From IMG/VR virus record IMGVR_UViG_3300029309_000072, positions 1 through 48,468 of that record: 48,468 nucleotides of DNA; one strand, given 5' to 3'. The DNA is from a virus. A program made the position numbers and the translations under genes. The notes under the pieces are model-generated. The model did not search any database and was not told where the DNA came from. It saw only the letters and a list, made by a program, of their open reading frames with translations. The first letter of the stretch is position 1. Every line of letters begins with the position of its first letter. This document shows positions 22,957 through 30,892 of the stretch, piece after piece.

Positions 22957-24663
22957 ATGGAAAGACAACTAAACGAACAAGGAATTTATTTAACTTCCTA
23001 CAGTATTGGAACATATAAAACATTTTGTCCTAAATGTAGAAACAGTAGAAAGTCACAAAACCGACACGACACACCACTATCAGTTACGATTGAAAATGAC
23101 AAAGCATTATTTAATTGTCATAATTGTGACCACACTGGCATAGCAAGTGACAAACAAACTTATCAAACTGTACCTAAGTCAAATCCAGATAAATTAAATT
23201 CTTGGTTTCAAAAAAGAGGAATTAGCAAAAAGACAACAGACGATTTAGGAATCTATGAATGGAACGAGAATATTTGTTTTCCATATATTCAAGACGGAGA
23301 AACAAAGAATGTCAAATATAGAACTTATGATAAAAGGTTTAGACAAAAACCAAATGCTCAAAGAACTTTATATAATATTGACAATGTAAAAAAATATTGG
23401 AAAGCCACAGGAAGCAAAAATATTATAATTTGTGAAGGTGAGATGGATGTTATTGCATTTTATGAAGCTGGTGTTATAAATGCCGTATCACTTCCAGATG
23501 GTGCGCCTAAATCTGCAAAGTTTGATTTGAAAGATTTAAGATTTAGTGCATTAAAAAATTGTTCTTTTCTTAATGAGGTTGATAAAGTCTATATTGCAAC
23601 AGACCAAGACGAAGCTGGTAAAGCATTGCATCTGGAATTAGTGCATAGATTTGGTAAAGACAGATGTCTACGAGTCAAATTTCCAGACCAGCAAGGAGAC
23701 ATTCCAACTAAAGATGCAAATGAATGTTTAATGAAACTTGGAAGGAATACTCTAATACAATGCTTAAAAGATGCTATTCCATACCCTATAGATGGGATAC
23801 ACACAGTCAAGAATTACCAACAAGAAGTTTTTGATATCTATGAAGGTAAAATACAAAGACCCCTCTCTACAGGGTTTAAAATCCTTGATACGATATATAA
23901 AATTCAAGCTGGAACATTTCATTTGGTGACTGGTGTACCGAATCACGGAAAGTCAAATTTTATAGACCAATTAGCAGTCAATATGTTAAGAGAACACGGA
24001 TGGAAGTTTTGTATATTTTCTCCAGAGCATTCAACACCTCAACATATTAGAAGAATAGTAGAAAAGATTGTAAAGAAACCATTTGATGACGGAGTGTCTC
24101 AGAGGATGAGTGTAGAGGAATTAAATAGAGGTTTAAATGTTCTAAATAATAATTTTTATTTTATGGAAAACAAAAATGACATTCCCACGATTGATTGGAT
24201 ACTTGATAAAGCAAAGCAATCAGTATTGAAGTTTGGTGTAAAAGGGATTATAATTGACCCCTATAATGAGATAAACTCAACTAGAGAAGGGAATAAAAGA
24301 GAAGATGAACATATTAGAGATATTATCAGCAAAGTTAAAAAGTTTTGTAGAACACACGAAGTCACTATGTGGATGGTTGCCCACCCAAGTAAAATGCCTA
24401 GAGCAGAAGATGGTTCAATCCAAGTGCCGACCTTGTACGATGTTAGTGGTTCTGCTCATTGGAATAATATGTGTGATGTTGGTCTGGTAGTTGCTAGAAA
24501 TTTTGATACACAACAAACCAGAGTAATTACAAGAAAAGTTAGAGAGCAAGGATTGTATGGAAACATTGGAGAATGTTTTTTTAGATACGATTTATCAGAA
24601 AGAGTTTATAAAGAGGTAGTAGACTCATCCAAACCAGAAGCACAAACCCATTGGAATGATTGA
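22957..24663 (+). CDS. Primase-helicase, T7 gp4/Twinkle-like
   Basis: A 568-residue replication enzyme. A zinc ribbon has Cys24, Cys27, Cys54 and Cys57 (CPKC, CHNC). A TOPRIM domain follows with CEGEMD at 159-164 and DQDEAG from 216. The helicase part is a RecA/DnaB fold: Walker A GVPNHGKSN from 326 (Lys332), IIIDPYNEI as Walker B, MVAHPSK, and an arginine-rich end region. It should unwind DNA and lay primers as a hexamer. AAGGAGTAGTA precedes ATG. No DNA polymerase gene is seen nearby or anywhere in the window, so it probably works with host polymerase. Confidence 0.95.
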   Translation: MERQLNEQGIYLTSYSIGTYKTFCPKCRNSRKSQNRHDTPLSVTIENDKALFNCHNCDHTGIASDKQTYQTVPKSNPDKLNSWFQKRGISKKTTDDLGIYEWNENICFPYIQDGETKNVKYRTYDKRFRQKPNAQRTLYNIDNVKKYWKATGSKNIIICEGEMDVIAFYEAGVINAVSLPDGAPKSAKFDLKDLRFSALKNCSFLNEVDKVYIATDQDEAGKALHLELVHRFGKDRCLRVKFPDQQGDIPTKDANECLMKLGRNTLIQCLKDAIPYPIDGIHTVKNYQQEVFDIYEGKIQRPLSTGFKILDTIYKIQAGTFHLVTGVPNHGKSNFIDQLAVNMLREHGWKFCIFSPEHSTPQHIRRIVEKIVKKPFDDGVSQRMSVEELNRGLNVLNNNFYFMENKNDIPTIDWILDKAKQSVLKFGVKGIIIDPYNEINSTREGNKREDEHIRDIISKVKKFCRTHEVTMWMVAHPSKMPRAEDGSIQVPTLYDVSGSAHWNNMCDVGLVVARNFDTQQTRVITRKVREQGLYGNIGECFFRYDLSERVYKEVVDSSKPEAQTHWND

Positions 24664-25817
24664 TGAAAAATTCCAAATCAACATTTATGAAAATATATCA
24701 AGACACAAATGTTTTTGATAAGGCATTAGAAAGAATTAATTGGTTGTTTGATGAGTTTGATACTGTTGCAACAAATATTTCTGGGGGTAAAGATTCAACA
24801 GTAGTTTTAGAATTGTTGATAAAAGTAGCTAGGGAAAGAAAAAGACTTCCAGTCAAAGTTTTATTTTTAGACCAAGAAGCCGAATGGACTGAGACCATAC
24901 AACAAGTTAAATATTCAATGGAAAGAAAAGAAGTTGAACCCTATTGGTTTCAAATACCTTTTATAATTCAGAATGGAACATCAACTATAGATTGGTGGTT
25001 AAAGTGCTGGGATAAAGAAAAACAAGACAAGTGGATACACCCATATCAAGAAATATCATATAAAGAAAATGTCTATGGTTCAGATAGATTCTATAAAATT
25101 ATGGATTTAATTTACGAAAAAGAATGGGGTTCAAATATTGCTGTTTTAGGAGGAGTTAGAACTCAAGAGTCAGCAACTAGAAAACTTGGGGTTTGTGCTG
25201 ATGCAACCTACAAAGGAGAAACTTGGGGAGCAATCAGAAATAAAAAGAAAGGAATATATTCGTTTTATCCGATTTATGATTGGACTTTTCACGATATCTG
25301 GAAAGCAATACACGACAATGGATGGAGATATAATAAGGTTTATGACTCAATGTACCAATACGGACTTCCTTTTAGCAGTATGAGAGTTTCTAACCTTACA
25401 CACGAGACTGCAATCAAAAGTAATTTTTATGCACAAGAGATAGACCCTAATGTTTATGAAAGGCTTACACAAAGAATTGGTGGAATTGATATGGCCTCAA
25501 AATTTAATGAGGATTATTTTGTTAATGATTTACCTTATATGTTTAAAGACTGGACAGAATATAGAGACTATTTATTGGAGAACTTAACACAAGACAAATA
25601 CAAAAAATATTTCAAAGGATTGTTTAAGAGAAACCAAAACACATACGGAAGAATATTAGAACAAGTTCCAGAACTGTTAGTAAAATGTAGAAAGGCACAA
25701 ATCCAAAGTATTCTTACAAACGATTGGGAGGGTACAAAGATGGAAAACTTTAGACGATTACCTTTGTTAGCAAGGTATAGACGAGAAGAATTAGAAGGAG
25801 TTAAAAGTGACTTTTGA
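24663..25817 (+). CDS. PAPS reductase-family PP-loop protein, IbrA-like
   Basis: A 384-residue protein with the PP-loop SGGKDST at 40-46, then LFLDQEAEWTETIQQV and WIHPYQEISYKE. This matches the PAPS-reductase-like family that includes IbrA and phage relatives, which bind ATP and adenylate or transfer sulphur-type groups. It starts as TGATG over the primase stop and overlaps a ParB-like gene by 11 bases, the standard IbrA/IbrB pairing. The function of such phage pairs is unproven; roles in DNA thiolation-like modification (DndC is a relative) or gene regulation are inferences. It lacks the C-terminal cysteine motif of true sulphate-assimilation reductases. Confidence 0.85.
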   Translation: MKNSKSTFMKIYQDTNVFDKALERINWLFDEFDTVATNISGGKDSTVVLELLIKVARERKRLPVKVLFLDQEAEWTETIQQVKYSMERKEVEPYWFQIPFIIQNGTSTIDWWLKCWDKEKQDKWIHPYQEISYKENVYGSDRFYKIMDLIYEKEWGSNIAVLGGVRTQESATRKLGVCADATYKGETWGAIRNKKKGIYSFYPIYDWTFHDIWKAIHDNGWRYNKVYDSMYQYGLPFSSMRVSNLTHETAIKSNFYAQEIDPNVYERLTQRIGGIDMASKFNEDYFVNDLPYMFKDWTEYRDYLLENLTQDKYKKYFKGLFKRNQNTYGRILEQVPELLVKCRKAQIQSILTNDWEGTKMENFRRLPLLARYRREELEGVKSDF

Positions 25818-26364
25818 TAAACACCCAATAAGTAATATTAAGTGGATTAAGATTGATAAGGTACAAGCAAATAATTACAACCCAAATGCAGTTGCTAAAA
25901 ATGAGATGAATCTACTATACACATCAATCAAGGAGGATGGATATACACAACCGATTGTAACTATCTACGATAAAAAGATTAACAAATATATTATTGTTGA
26001 TGGATTTCACAGATATACAATTATGAGAATGTATAAAGATATATATGAAAGTACAGATGGGCATTTACCTGTCGTTGTTATAGAGAAAGGCATAGAGGAA
26101 AGAATGGCATCTACTGTACGACATAACAGAGCAAGAGGGAAACACAACATAAATGGAATGGCAAACATTGTATTCAATATGCTGGATAATGGAATGGATG
26201 ATAAAACAATATGCAACAAACTTGGATTATCAGCAGAGGAACTAATAAGATTGAAACATACGACAGGATTTAGTAAGCTATTTGAAAACACAGAATATTC
26301 AAAGGCTTGGGAAACACGAAGACAATTAGAATTGAGAAAAGAATATGAAAATAGAAACAGTTGA
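25807..26364 (+). CDS. ParB/Srx nuclease-like protein, IbrB-like
   Basis: A 185-residue protein starting at GTG with AAGGAG seven bases upstream. It has a ParB N-terminal fold: IDKVQANNYNPNAVAKNEMN, SIKEDGYTQPIV, and the GFHRY motif at 66-70; RHNRARG at 105-111 is the second basic motif. A helical part with KTICNKLGLSAEELIRLK looks like an HTH. These features match IbrB, the partner of the upstream IbrA-like protein. ParB-type domains can bind CTP or act as nucleases; which applies here is not visible. Confidence 0.85.
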   Translation: MTFDKHPISNIKWIKIDKVQANNYNPNAVAKNEMNLLYTSIKEDGYTQPIVTIYDKKINKYIIVDGFHRYTIMRMYKDIYESTDGHLPVVVIEKGIEERMASTVRHNRARGKHNINGMANIVFNMLDNGMDDKTICNKLGLSAEELIRLKHTTGFSKLFENTEYSKAWETRRQLELRKEYENRNS

Positions 26365-26929
26365 TATCAATACAATAAAACCTTATTGGCGTAACCCACG
26401 AAAAAACAACGATGCGATTGAAGCCATAAAAAATAGCATTACAAAATATGGATACAACAATCCTATTCTAATTGATAAAGATAATGTTATTATTTCTGGG
26501 CATACAAGATATATGGCGCTGAGGCAGTTACAAAAAAAAGATATTCCGATACTAAGACTAGATTTGTCAGAGCAAAAAGCAAAAGAGTTTAGGATAGTAG
26601 ATAACAAATCCTCAGAGTTAGCCTTATGGGATGATGAGAAACTTATGCAAGAACTGAGAGAAATATCTGACATTGATGATATGCAACAATATTTTAATGA
26701 TTTAGATTTGAATAAAATCATATCAGAAAATCTTGAGGTCAAACCGATTGAGGTGAGTGATGAAAATTTAGGCAAAACTCTGGAAGAACAAGAAGATAAT
26801 TTTGTTAATACTCAAGAAGAAAATCTACATAGAGTGATGTGTCCTCATTGTCTTAAAGAACATTATGTAAATAGAGAAGAGTTAAATAATTTTAAACCAG
26901 ATTGGCAAACAAAACTTGCAGAGGAATAA
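26345..26929 (+). CDS. Second ParB-like protein with C-terminal zinc motif
   Basis: A 194-residue protein with another ParB-like domain: INTIKPYWRNPRKNNDAIEA, KYGYNNPILIDKD and SGHTRY at 51-56. After an acidic linker comes CPHC (166-169) with His-containing follow-up, a likely zinc-binding knuckle. It overlaps the IbrB-like gene by 20 bases. Two successive ParB-fold proteins after a PP-loop protein suggest a three-gene functional unit. Phage ParB-like proteins with SGHTRY are also found near terminases and methyltransferases. Confidence 0.82.
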   Translation: MKIETVDINTIKPYWRNPRKNNDAIEAIKNSITKYGYNNPILIDKDNVIISGHTRYMALRQLQKKDIPILRLDLSEQKAKEFRIVDNKSSELALWDDEKLMQELREISDIDDMQQYFNDLDLNKIISENLEVKPIEVSDENLGKTLEEQEDNFVNTQEENLHRVMCPHCLKEHYVNREELNNFKPDWQTKLAEE

Positions 26930-26972
26930 GGGTCACTTCGGAGACAAACAAACAAACTTTAGTGACCCTTAT
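26926..26972. terminator. Long-loop inverted repeat between convergent operons
   Basis: ATAAGGGTCACT (26926-26937) pairs perfectly with AGTGACCCTTAT (26961-26972) around a 23-base loop containing CGGAG and ACAAACAAAC. It lies between the stop of the ParB-like gene and the convergent GGCT gene. It lacks a strong T run, so termination is likely but may need another factor. Confidence 0.6.
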
Positions 26973-26983
26973 ATGAGGTTGCT

Positions 26984-27403
26984 CTAAAACATATTATAAG
27001 CACTCTCTTTGTTAGCATCAGTTCTTGCATCATACAAAAACTTTTGGTCTAAAGAGAAGTCCTCATAACCCCTAGCGATTGTGTCAAAATAACTACGGCT
27101 AGGAGGAGCAATTCTATTTGTATTCATTGTATAAGTGAGGGCAACTTTACCATCAATATCAAAATACAACTTTCTATACAGATGAGGAAAACCTTCGTAG
27201 ATATCTAAGGCTTTTTCACAAGCATCTGAAATTTCCCAAAGACCCATAGGGCAACTTGCACCTTTGTACTCCTCAATGTCTGCAACACCTCTGAATACTA
27301 ATCTAAAGTCTGGTACAAGAATCTTTCCTAGTGGTTTTGCTAGAGGACAACGAAATTTCATTTGTCCTCTATGTAAGTTACTTCCATATGCTAAGTACAA
27401 CAT
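26984..27403 (-). CDS. Gamma-glutamylcyclotransferase-like enzyme (GGCT/AIG2)
   Basis: A 139-residue GGCT-fold protein. YGSN at 6-9 forms the substrate-binding loop; Glu70 in DIYEGFP is the expected catalytic acid; LYRKLYFDIDGKVALTYTM continues the barrel. The family releases 5-oxoproline from gamma-glutamyl amines. It overlaps the amidoligase stop as TAATG, so the two are translated together. This amidoligase/GGCT pairing is known from comparative genomics as a possible make-and-remove system for amide-linked amino acids. Its substrate here is unknown. Confidence 0.85.
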   Translation of the reverse strand: MLYLAYGSNLHRGQMKFRCPLAKPLGKILVPDFRLVFRGVADIEEYKGASCPMGLWEISDACEKALDIYEGFPHLYRKLYFDIDGKVALTYTMNTNRIAPPSRSYFDTIARGYEDFSLDQKFLYDARTDANKESAYNMF

Positions 27404-28470
27404 TATGCACTCCTTTCTTCGTTAAATCCATCAGTTCTGTCTTCGTAGTAACAAGCAACCAATTCATTGATTCCATCAAACAACTTGTCAGTTGAGGTAG
27501 TAACTTCTAAGTTTTTTGCTAAAGTTCTAAGACCTTCCATATTCAAAATACCAACGGCAGTCTTTCTGTTGTAAGAAGTATATAAGTGGGCATATACTCT
27601 GTCATAACTATATCTGACACTTGTTGAATCAGCACCACCTTTTGGATTATGGTTGATGAACTCAAAACCAAAACTTCTTTTTTGAACAAACTCAATCCCA
27701 AGAGTTGTCAAAGCAAACTTCATAACACCAAATGCTCTTTTTTTCTGGGCAGAAGTCACTTCAGCATTTGCATCAAAGTTAGTAGGAATAGCATTACCAT
27801 TTTTCTTACCGATTGAATTTTTAGACTCAAGAATAAAATCTGCTAAGAAAGCAATCCACATTCTGATTTTTAGAGCATTAGCAGTTCCAGAGTGATGTCT
27901 GAACTCAATAGTTCCCGTTCTACCATAAACACTTGTCAAATTTACTTTCTGTTGTCTTCTACTTTGTCTTGACAATGTTCTTGCACAATCAGAATCAAAG
28001 TTCATATTGATAAGAGAAGAACAATAAGAGTTAGAGTTTGCTCTTCTACTTCTTGGCATAAATGAATCAATCTGACTCTCAAATCTTTGGTAACGAGTAA
28101 CTATGCTTTTGATTACTGCACCATCTTCCTTGATACCATTCCAAGAGAAGTGAATGTGAAGTCCACAGTTTCTGTCAATGTTTGCATTTGCAGATTTAAG
28201 AACCTTACAAATCTTGTCAATCTGACCTAAGTCATTAAGTGTAAGGATTGGAGATACAAGTTCACCACCAATCATATTTCTTGGATTACTGTAAGAACCA
28301 CGACTTACTGTTCCATCCCAACAAATCTTCCAAGTATCAAAATTTGTATTGTTATGATATCCCTCAATGACTGAAGCAATACCAATGTCTTGAAGAAGTT
28401 TTTGTACCTTCTTAGCTGAAGCATCTTTAAATTCAATTTCAACTCCAAATGTTAGTTCGTTTTTTTCCAT
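27403..28470 (-). CDS. Amidoligase-family enzyme (glutamine synthetase-like fold)
   Basis: A 355-residue protein of the amidoligase family (PF12224), predicted ATP-dependent carboxylate-amine ligases. Metal/ATP residues are visible: FGVEIEF near residues 8-14 (Glu11, Glu13), the GLHIHFSW block with His105 and His107, and TIEFRHHSG around residue 190. It is the first gene of a two-gene cassette with its own promoter and ACTAGGAGA leader. It probably attaches an amino acid or amine to a protein, cell-wall or small-molecule carboxylate, which the GGCT-like partner could remove. Substrate unknown. Confidence 0.85.
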   Translation of the reverse strand: MEKNELTFGVEIEFKDASAKKVQKLLQDIGIASVIEGYHNNTNFDTWKICWDGTVSRGSYSNPRNMIGGELVSPILTLNDLGQIDKICKVLKSANANIDRNCGLHIHFSWNGIKEDGAVIKSIVTRYQRFESQIDSFMPRSRRANSNSYCSSLINMNFDSDCARTLSRQSRRQQKVNLTSVYGRTGTIEFRHHSGTANALKIRMWIAFLADFILESKNSIGKKNGNAIPTNFDANAEVTSAQKKRAFGVMKFALTTLGIEFVQKRSFGFEFINHNPKGGADSTSVRYSYDRVYAHLYTSYNRKTAVGILNMEGLRTLAKNLEVTTSTDKLFDGINELVACYYEDRTDGFNEERSA

Positions 28471-28509
28471 ATCGTATCTCCTAGTAAAAGTTTGTTTGTT
28501 TATACTAAC

Positions 28510-28559
28510 ATAGTACGAAATAAGTTGATGTATGTCAACAGTATTTAAAAATAAATATT
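28510..28559 (-). promoter_or_regulatory. Accessory promoter B (amidoligase cassette) with perfect dyad
   Basis: Minus strand: AATATTTATTT (28549-28559), nine bases, GTTGACA with -35 TTGACA (28533-28538), 17 bases, TACTAT (28510-28515). The dyad GTTGA-N6-TCAAC at 28524-28539 is identical to that at 13179-13194. The leader then has AACAAACAAAC and ACTAGGAGA. Confidence 0.85.
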
Positions 28560-28633
28560 AATTTTTTTTTCTAACAATATCAATGACTTACAAGGATTGA
28601 ATAATTTTTTTTGTTGATGGGTATAAATAATTG

Positions 28634-28663
28634 TTGATTTTTAGAAACTTTTTGTGTTATAAA
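28634..28663 (+). promoter_or_regulatory. Promoter for the 28689 operon
   Basis: TTGATT (28634-28639), 17-18 bases, TTATAAA (28657-28663), then AAAGGAG before ATG 28689. It diverges from the amidoligase promoter; the 218-base region between also holds TCAATGACTTACAA, a motif that recurs near the other accessory promoters. Confidence 0.7.
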
Positions 28664-28688
28664 TATATAAACAAATAAAGGAGTTAAT

Positions 28689-28922
28689 ATGAATTTAGAT
28701 ATTATAAAATTAGATGACATTGGAGTAAGGGTTGACTTTGCTCTAAGAAACTCAGATTCATTTCAAGAGTTTAGAGAGATTTGTGTAGATGCCTTTCTCA
28801 ACTATGGAGAAGTTGAATTAGGAATCAATCAAGGTACATCTGCTGAGATATTTATGGCAAACGATTATGATTCTGAATTACTAGAATTATGGAATAGAAA
28901 CTGTAATAAGTATAGGGAGTAA
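28689..28922 (+). CDS. Hypothetical acidic protein (77 aa)
   Basis: A 77-residue acidic protein: IIKLDDIGVRVDFALRNSDS, then FQEFREICVDAFLNYGEVEL and a helix YDSELLELWNRNCNK. Good AAAGGAG site. It precedes a larger unknown gene by three bases. I do not recognise a family. Confidence 0.7.
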   Translation: MNLDIIKLDDIGVRVDFALRNSDSFQEFREICVDAFLNYGEVELGINQGTSAEIFMANDYDSELLELWNRNCNKYRE

Positions 28923-28925
28923 AAG

Positions 28926-29972
28926 ATGAAAACAAAATATGAAAACTTTTTACAACATCTGATTCACGGAATTGATGAGCCACAAAAAACTTTTGTTAAT
29001 CATAATAAAATTGGTTTTACTAAAGATAGGTTTGCTCTTAAAGGTAAGTTGTTATCAGCAACAAAGATATTTTTAAGTGACGATTTTGTAAATAAACAAT
29101 TTGTCAAATATAGTGCTAAGTGCAAAAAAGATTTAGATAAGAAGAATAAGAAATTAACTTGCCCAATAGAAATTAGAGAACTACACCAAGAGTTATTTAG
29201 CAACTCACTTCCTCTTTATGATAATATGTTAATATTATTTCCCTACACTGTGACATTAAAAAAGCTAGAATTTATGGCTGGGTGTTGGATTAGAAGATTT
29301 AAGCCATCTAGTAATTCTAGGATTATCAGCAAAACTGGATTATTAAGTAAAATAAAAGATACATCAGCATTATATATCATTAGCACATTTGACAATTCTT
29401 GTAAGTATCACGGATATGATGAAAGATTAAATTTAAGTTTGGTTGACTACTTCATAGACTTCAGTGGACAAATTAGTGATATTCATACAAAAGCAAAAGA
29501 TGATTTTTTTATGAAAGAGGAGTTTGGTGATTTTATAGAGCCAGTAAAAAAGTCATATGGAAATTTCATTGATTTTGCTCCATCAACTATGCACGGAGAA
29601 AATATTAACTTTCATAAATTGACAGAAGCTGTTATGTCTGTTCAGACTTTTAAATCACAATTAAGTATCCTAACCTATCTTAATCTTTTACAATTCATTA
29701 ATGCAAAGGGTTCAGAAACTATTCCATTCAAATCACATCTACCAATAAAGAAAAGAAGTAATGTAATAAAAGGTTTTGAATACAAAATGCTTGAAGTAAA
29801 AAAAGCCAATACTATCACAACTAGATATGGAGATTCAATTAATAAGAATAGATTACATCAAGTTAGAGGTCATATGAGACATTATCAAAGTGGTAAAAGA
29901 ACTTGGATTAAATCACACGAGAGAGGTGATGAAAAGATGGGAGTAATAATCAAAGATTATAACTTCAAATAA
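28926..29972 (+). CDS. Unknown 348-aa protein with a conserved C-terminal HxxRGH block
   Basis: A 348-residue soluble protein with AGGGAG upstream. The first 250 residues are mixed helix/strand with no motif I know (AGCWIRRFKPSSNSRIISKT). The last 45 residues contain RLHQVRGHMRHYQSGKRTW, IKSHERGDEKMG and VIIKDY, a basic His/Arg block found at the end of various phage proteins of unknown function (RGH-R...W...H.RG). It may bind nucleic acid. It lies between the amidoligase cassette and the terminase genes. Confidence 0.65.
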   Translation: MKTKYENFLQHLIHGIDEPQKTFVNHNKIGFTKDRFALKGKLLSATKIFLSDDFVNKQFVKYSAKCKKDLDKKNKKLTCPIEIRELHQELFSNSLPLYDNMLILFPYTVTLKKLEFMAGCWIRRFKPSSNSRIISKTGLLSKIKDTSALYIISTFDNSCKYHGYDERLNLSLVDYFIDFSGQISDIHTKAKDDFFMKEEFGDFIEPVKKSYGNFIDFAPSTMHGENINFHKLTEAVMSVQTFKSQLSILTYLNLLQFINAKGSETIPFKSHLPIKKRSNVIKGFEYKMLEVKKANTITTRYGDSINKNRLHQVRGHMRHYQSGKRTWIKSHERGDEKMGVIIKDYNFK

Positions 29973-30039
29973 AATTTGCTAAATGACAACTTTATGATTA
30001 AAATATGATTAAATTTTTTACATAGTATAAGGAGAATAA

Positions 30040-30228
30040 ATGTTTAGTTTTATTACAAATCTATTTAAATCCAAACCAAAAAGACCAATGACTATAAGTC
30101 GTTTACATATTATGACTAAGAAAGAACTAGAAACATTTGGTCGCAAGAACGGAATAGAACTTGATAGAAGGTTTCATAAAAACGATTTGGTAGACCAGTT
30201 ATTCAAGCATCTACAGAAAAAAAAGTAG
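30040..30228 (+). CDS. SAP/HeH-like small protein near the terminases
   Basis: A 62-residue protein: a hydrophobic start (MFSFITNLFKSKPKRP) then MTKKELETFGRKNGIELDRR and FHKNDLVDQLFKHL, a helix-extended loop-helix pattern as in SAP/LEM/HeH DNA-binding domains. AAGGAGAATAA precedes ATG. Such small proteins often lie just before terminase genes in phages, but a packaging role is not proven. Confidence 0.7.
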   Translation: MFSFITNLFKSKPKRPMTISRLHIMTKKELETFGRKNGIELDRRFHKNDLVDQLFKHLQKKK

Positions 30229-30343
30229 GTGTCTTAGTATTCTGACTATGGCAAACACTTGATGAGAGTCCTTATATTGCCTTAATATTTGACAAAATGT
30301 CTAAAATAATTGAAATTATGCTGATTCGTGGTATTTTATTATT

Positions 30344-30892
30344 ATGACTAGGCACAATGCAGATATAATAGAACTTATAAGACAAGAGTATGTTCAAGGA
30401 ATTGTAGATGCCAATGGTGTAAGGTCATATCCAACAATAGATGAGTTATCAAAAAAACACTCAATACCTTCAATCACTTTGTATAGGAAATCTCAAGGAG
30501 AAGAATGGAAAAAACAAAAAGCTGATTTTCAAGAAACTTTAAGAATTGAAATAGACAAAGAGAAAAGAAAAAAGATGGCAAAAGATTCTATTGAATTTGA
30601 TGAGAATAATTTACGATTAGCAAAAGCCTTACAAAATGAAATTGTTGCATTAATTACATTGTCAAACAAGAAAAGAACTGAAGGAGAGAAAAGACCATTT
30701 TTTTCTGCAAGTTCCTTAAACAGTTTGGGTATGGCATTAATGACCTGTCAAAAGGTAGGGCGATTAGCATTAGGAGAATCAACTGACAACACAAACATCA
30801 CAACAACAGAGTCCACAGTTAACGAGGCTTTCCAACTTATTGACGAAATATTCAGAGGAAAGTCAAAAGAAAGCGACTCTCAATTACATTAA
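30344..30892 (+). CDS. terS: Terminase small subunit-like protein
   Basis: A 182-residue protein directly before the large terminase. Residues about 1-60 form an HTH-like region (IIELIRQEYVQGIV, YPTIDELSKKHSIPSITLY, RKSQGEEWKKQK) typical of DNA-recognising small terminases; the rest is helical with KRPFFSASSLNSLGMALMTCQ. It should recognise the packaging site. It overlaps the large subunit by 53 bases. No strong ribosome site before ATG 30344. Confidence 0.8.
   Translation: MTRHNADIIELIRQEYVQGIVDANGVRSYPTIDELSKKHSIPSITLYRKSQGEEWKKQKADFQETLRIEIDKEKRKKMAKDSIEFDENNLRLAKALQNEIVALITLSNKKRTEGEKRPFFSASSLNSLGMALMTCQKVGRLALGESTDNTNITTTESTVNEAFQLIDEIFRGKSKESDSQLH

Noticed and set aside
30240-30343. 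Promoter before the terminase genes (TTGACA near 30288)
   Set aside because: No acceptable -10 box lies at 16-18 bases; the nearest TATG-like box is about 22 bases away.
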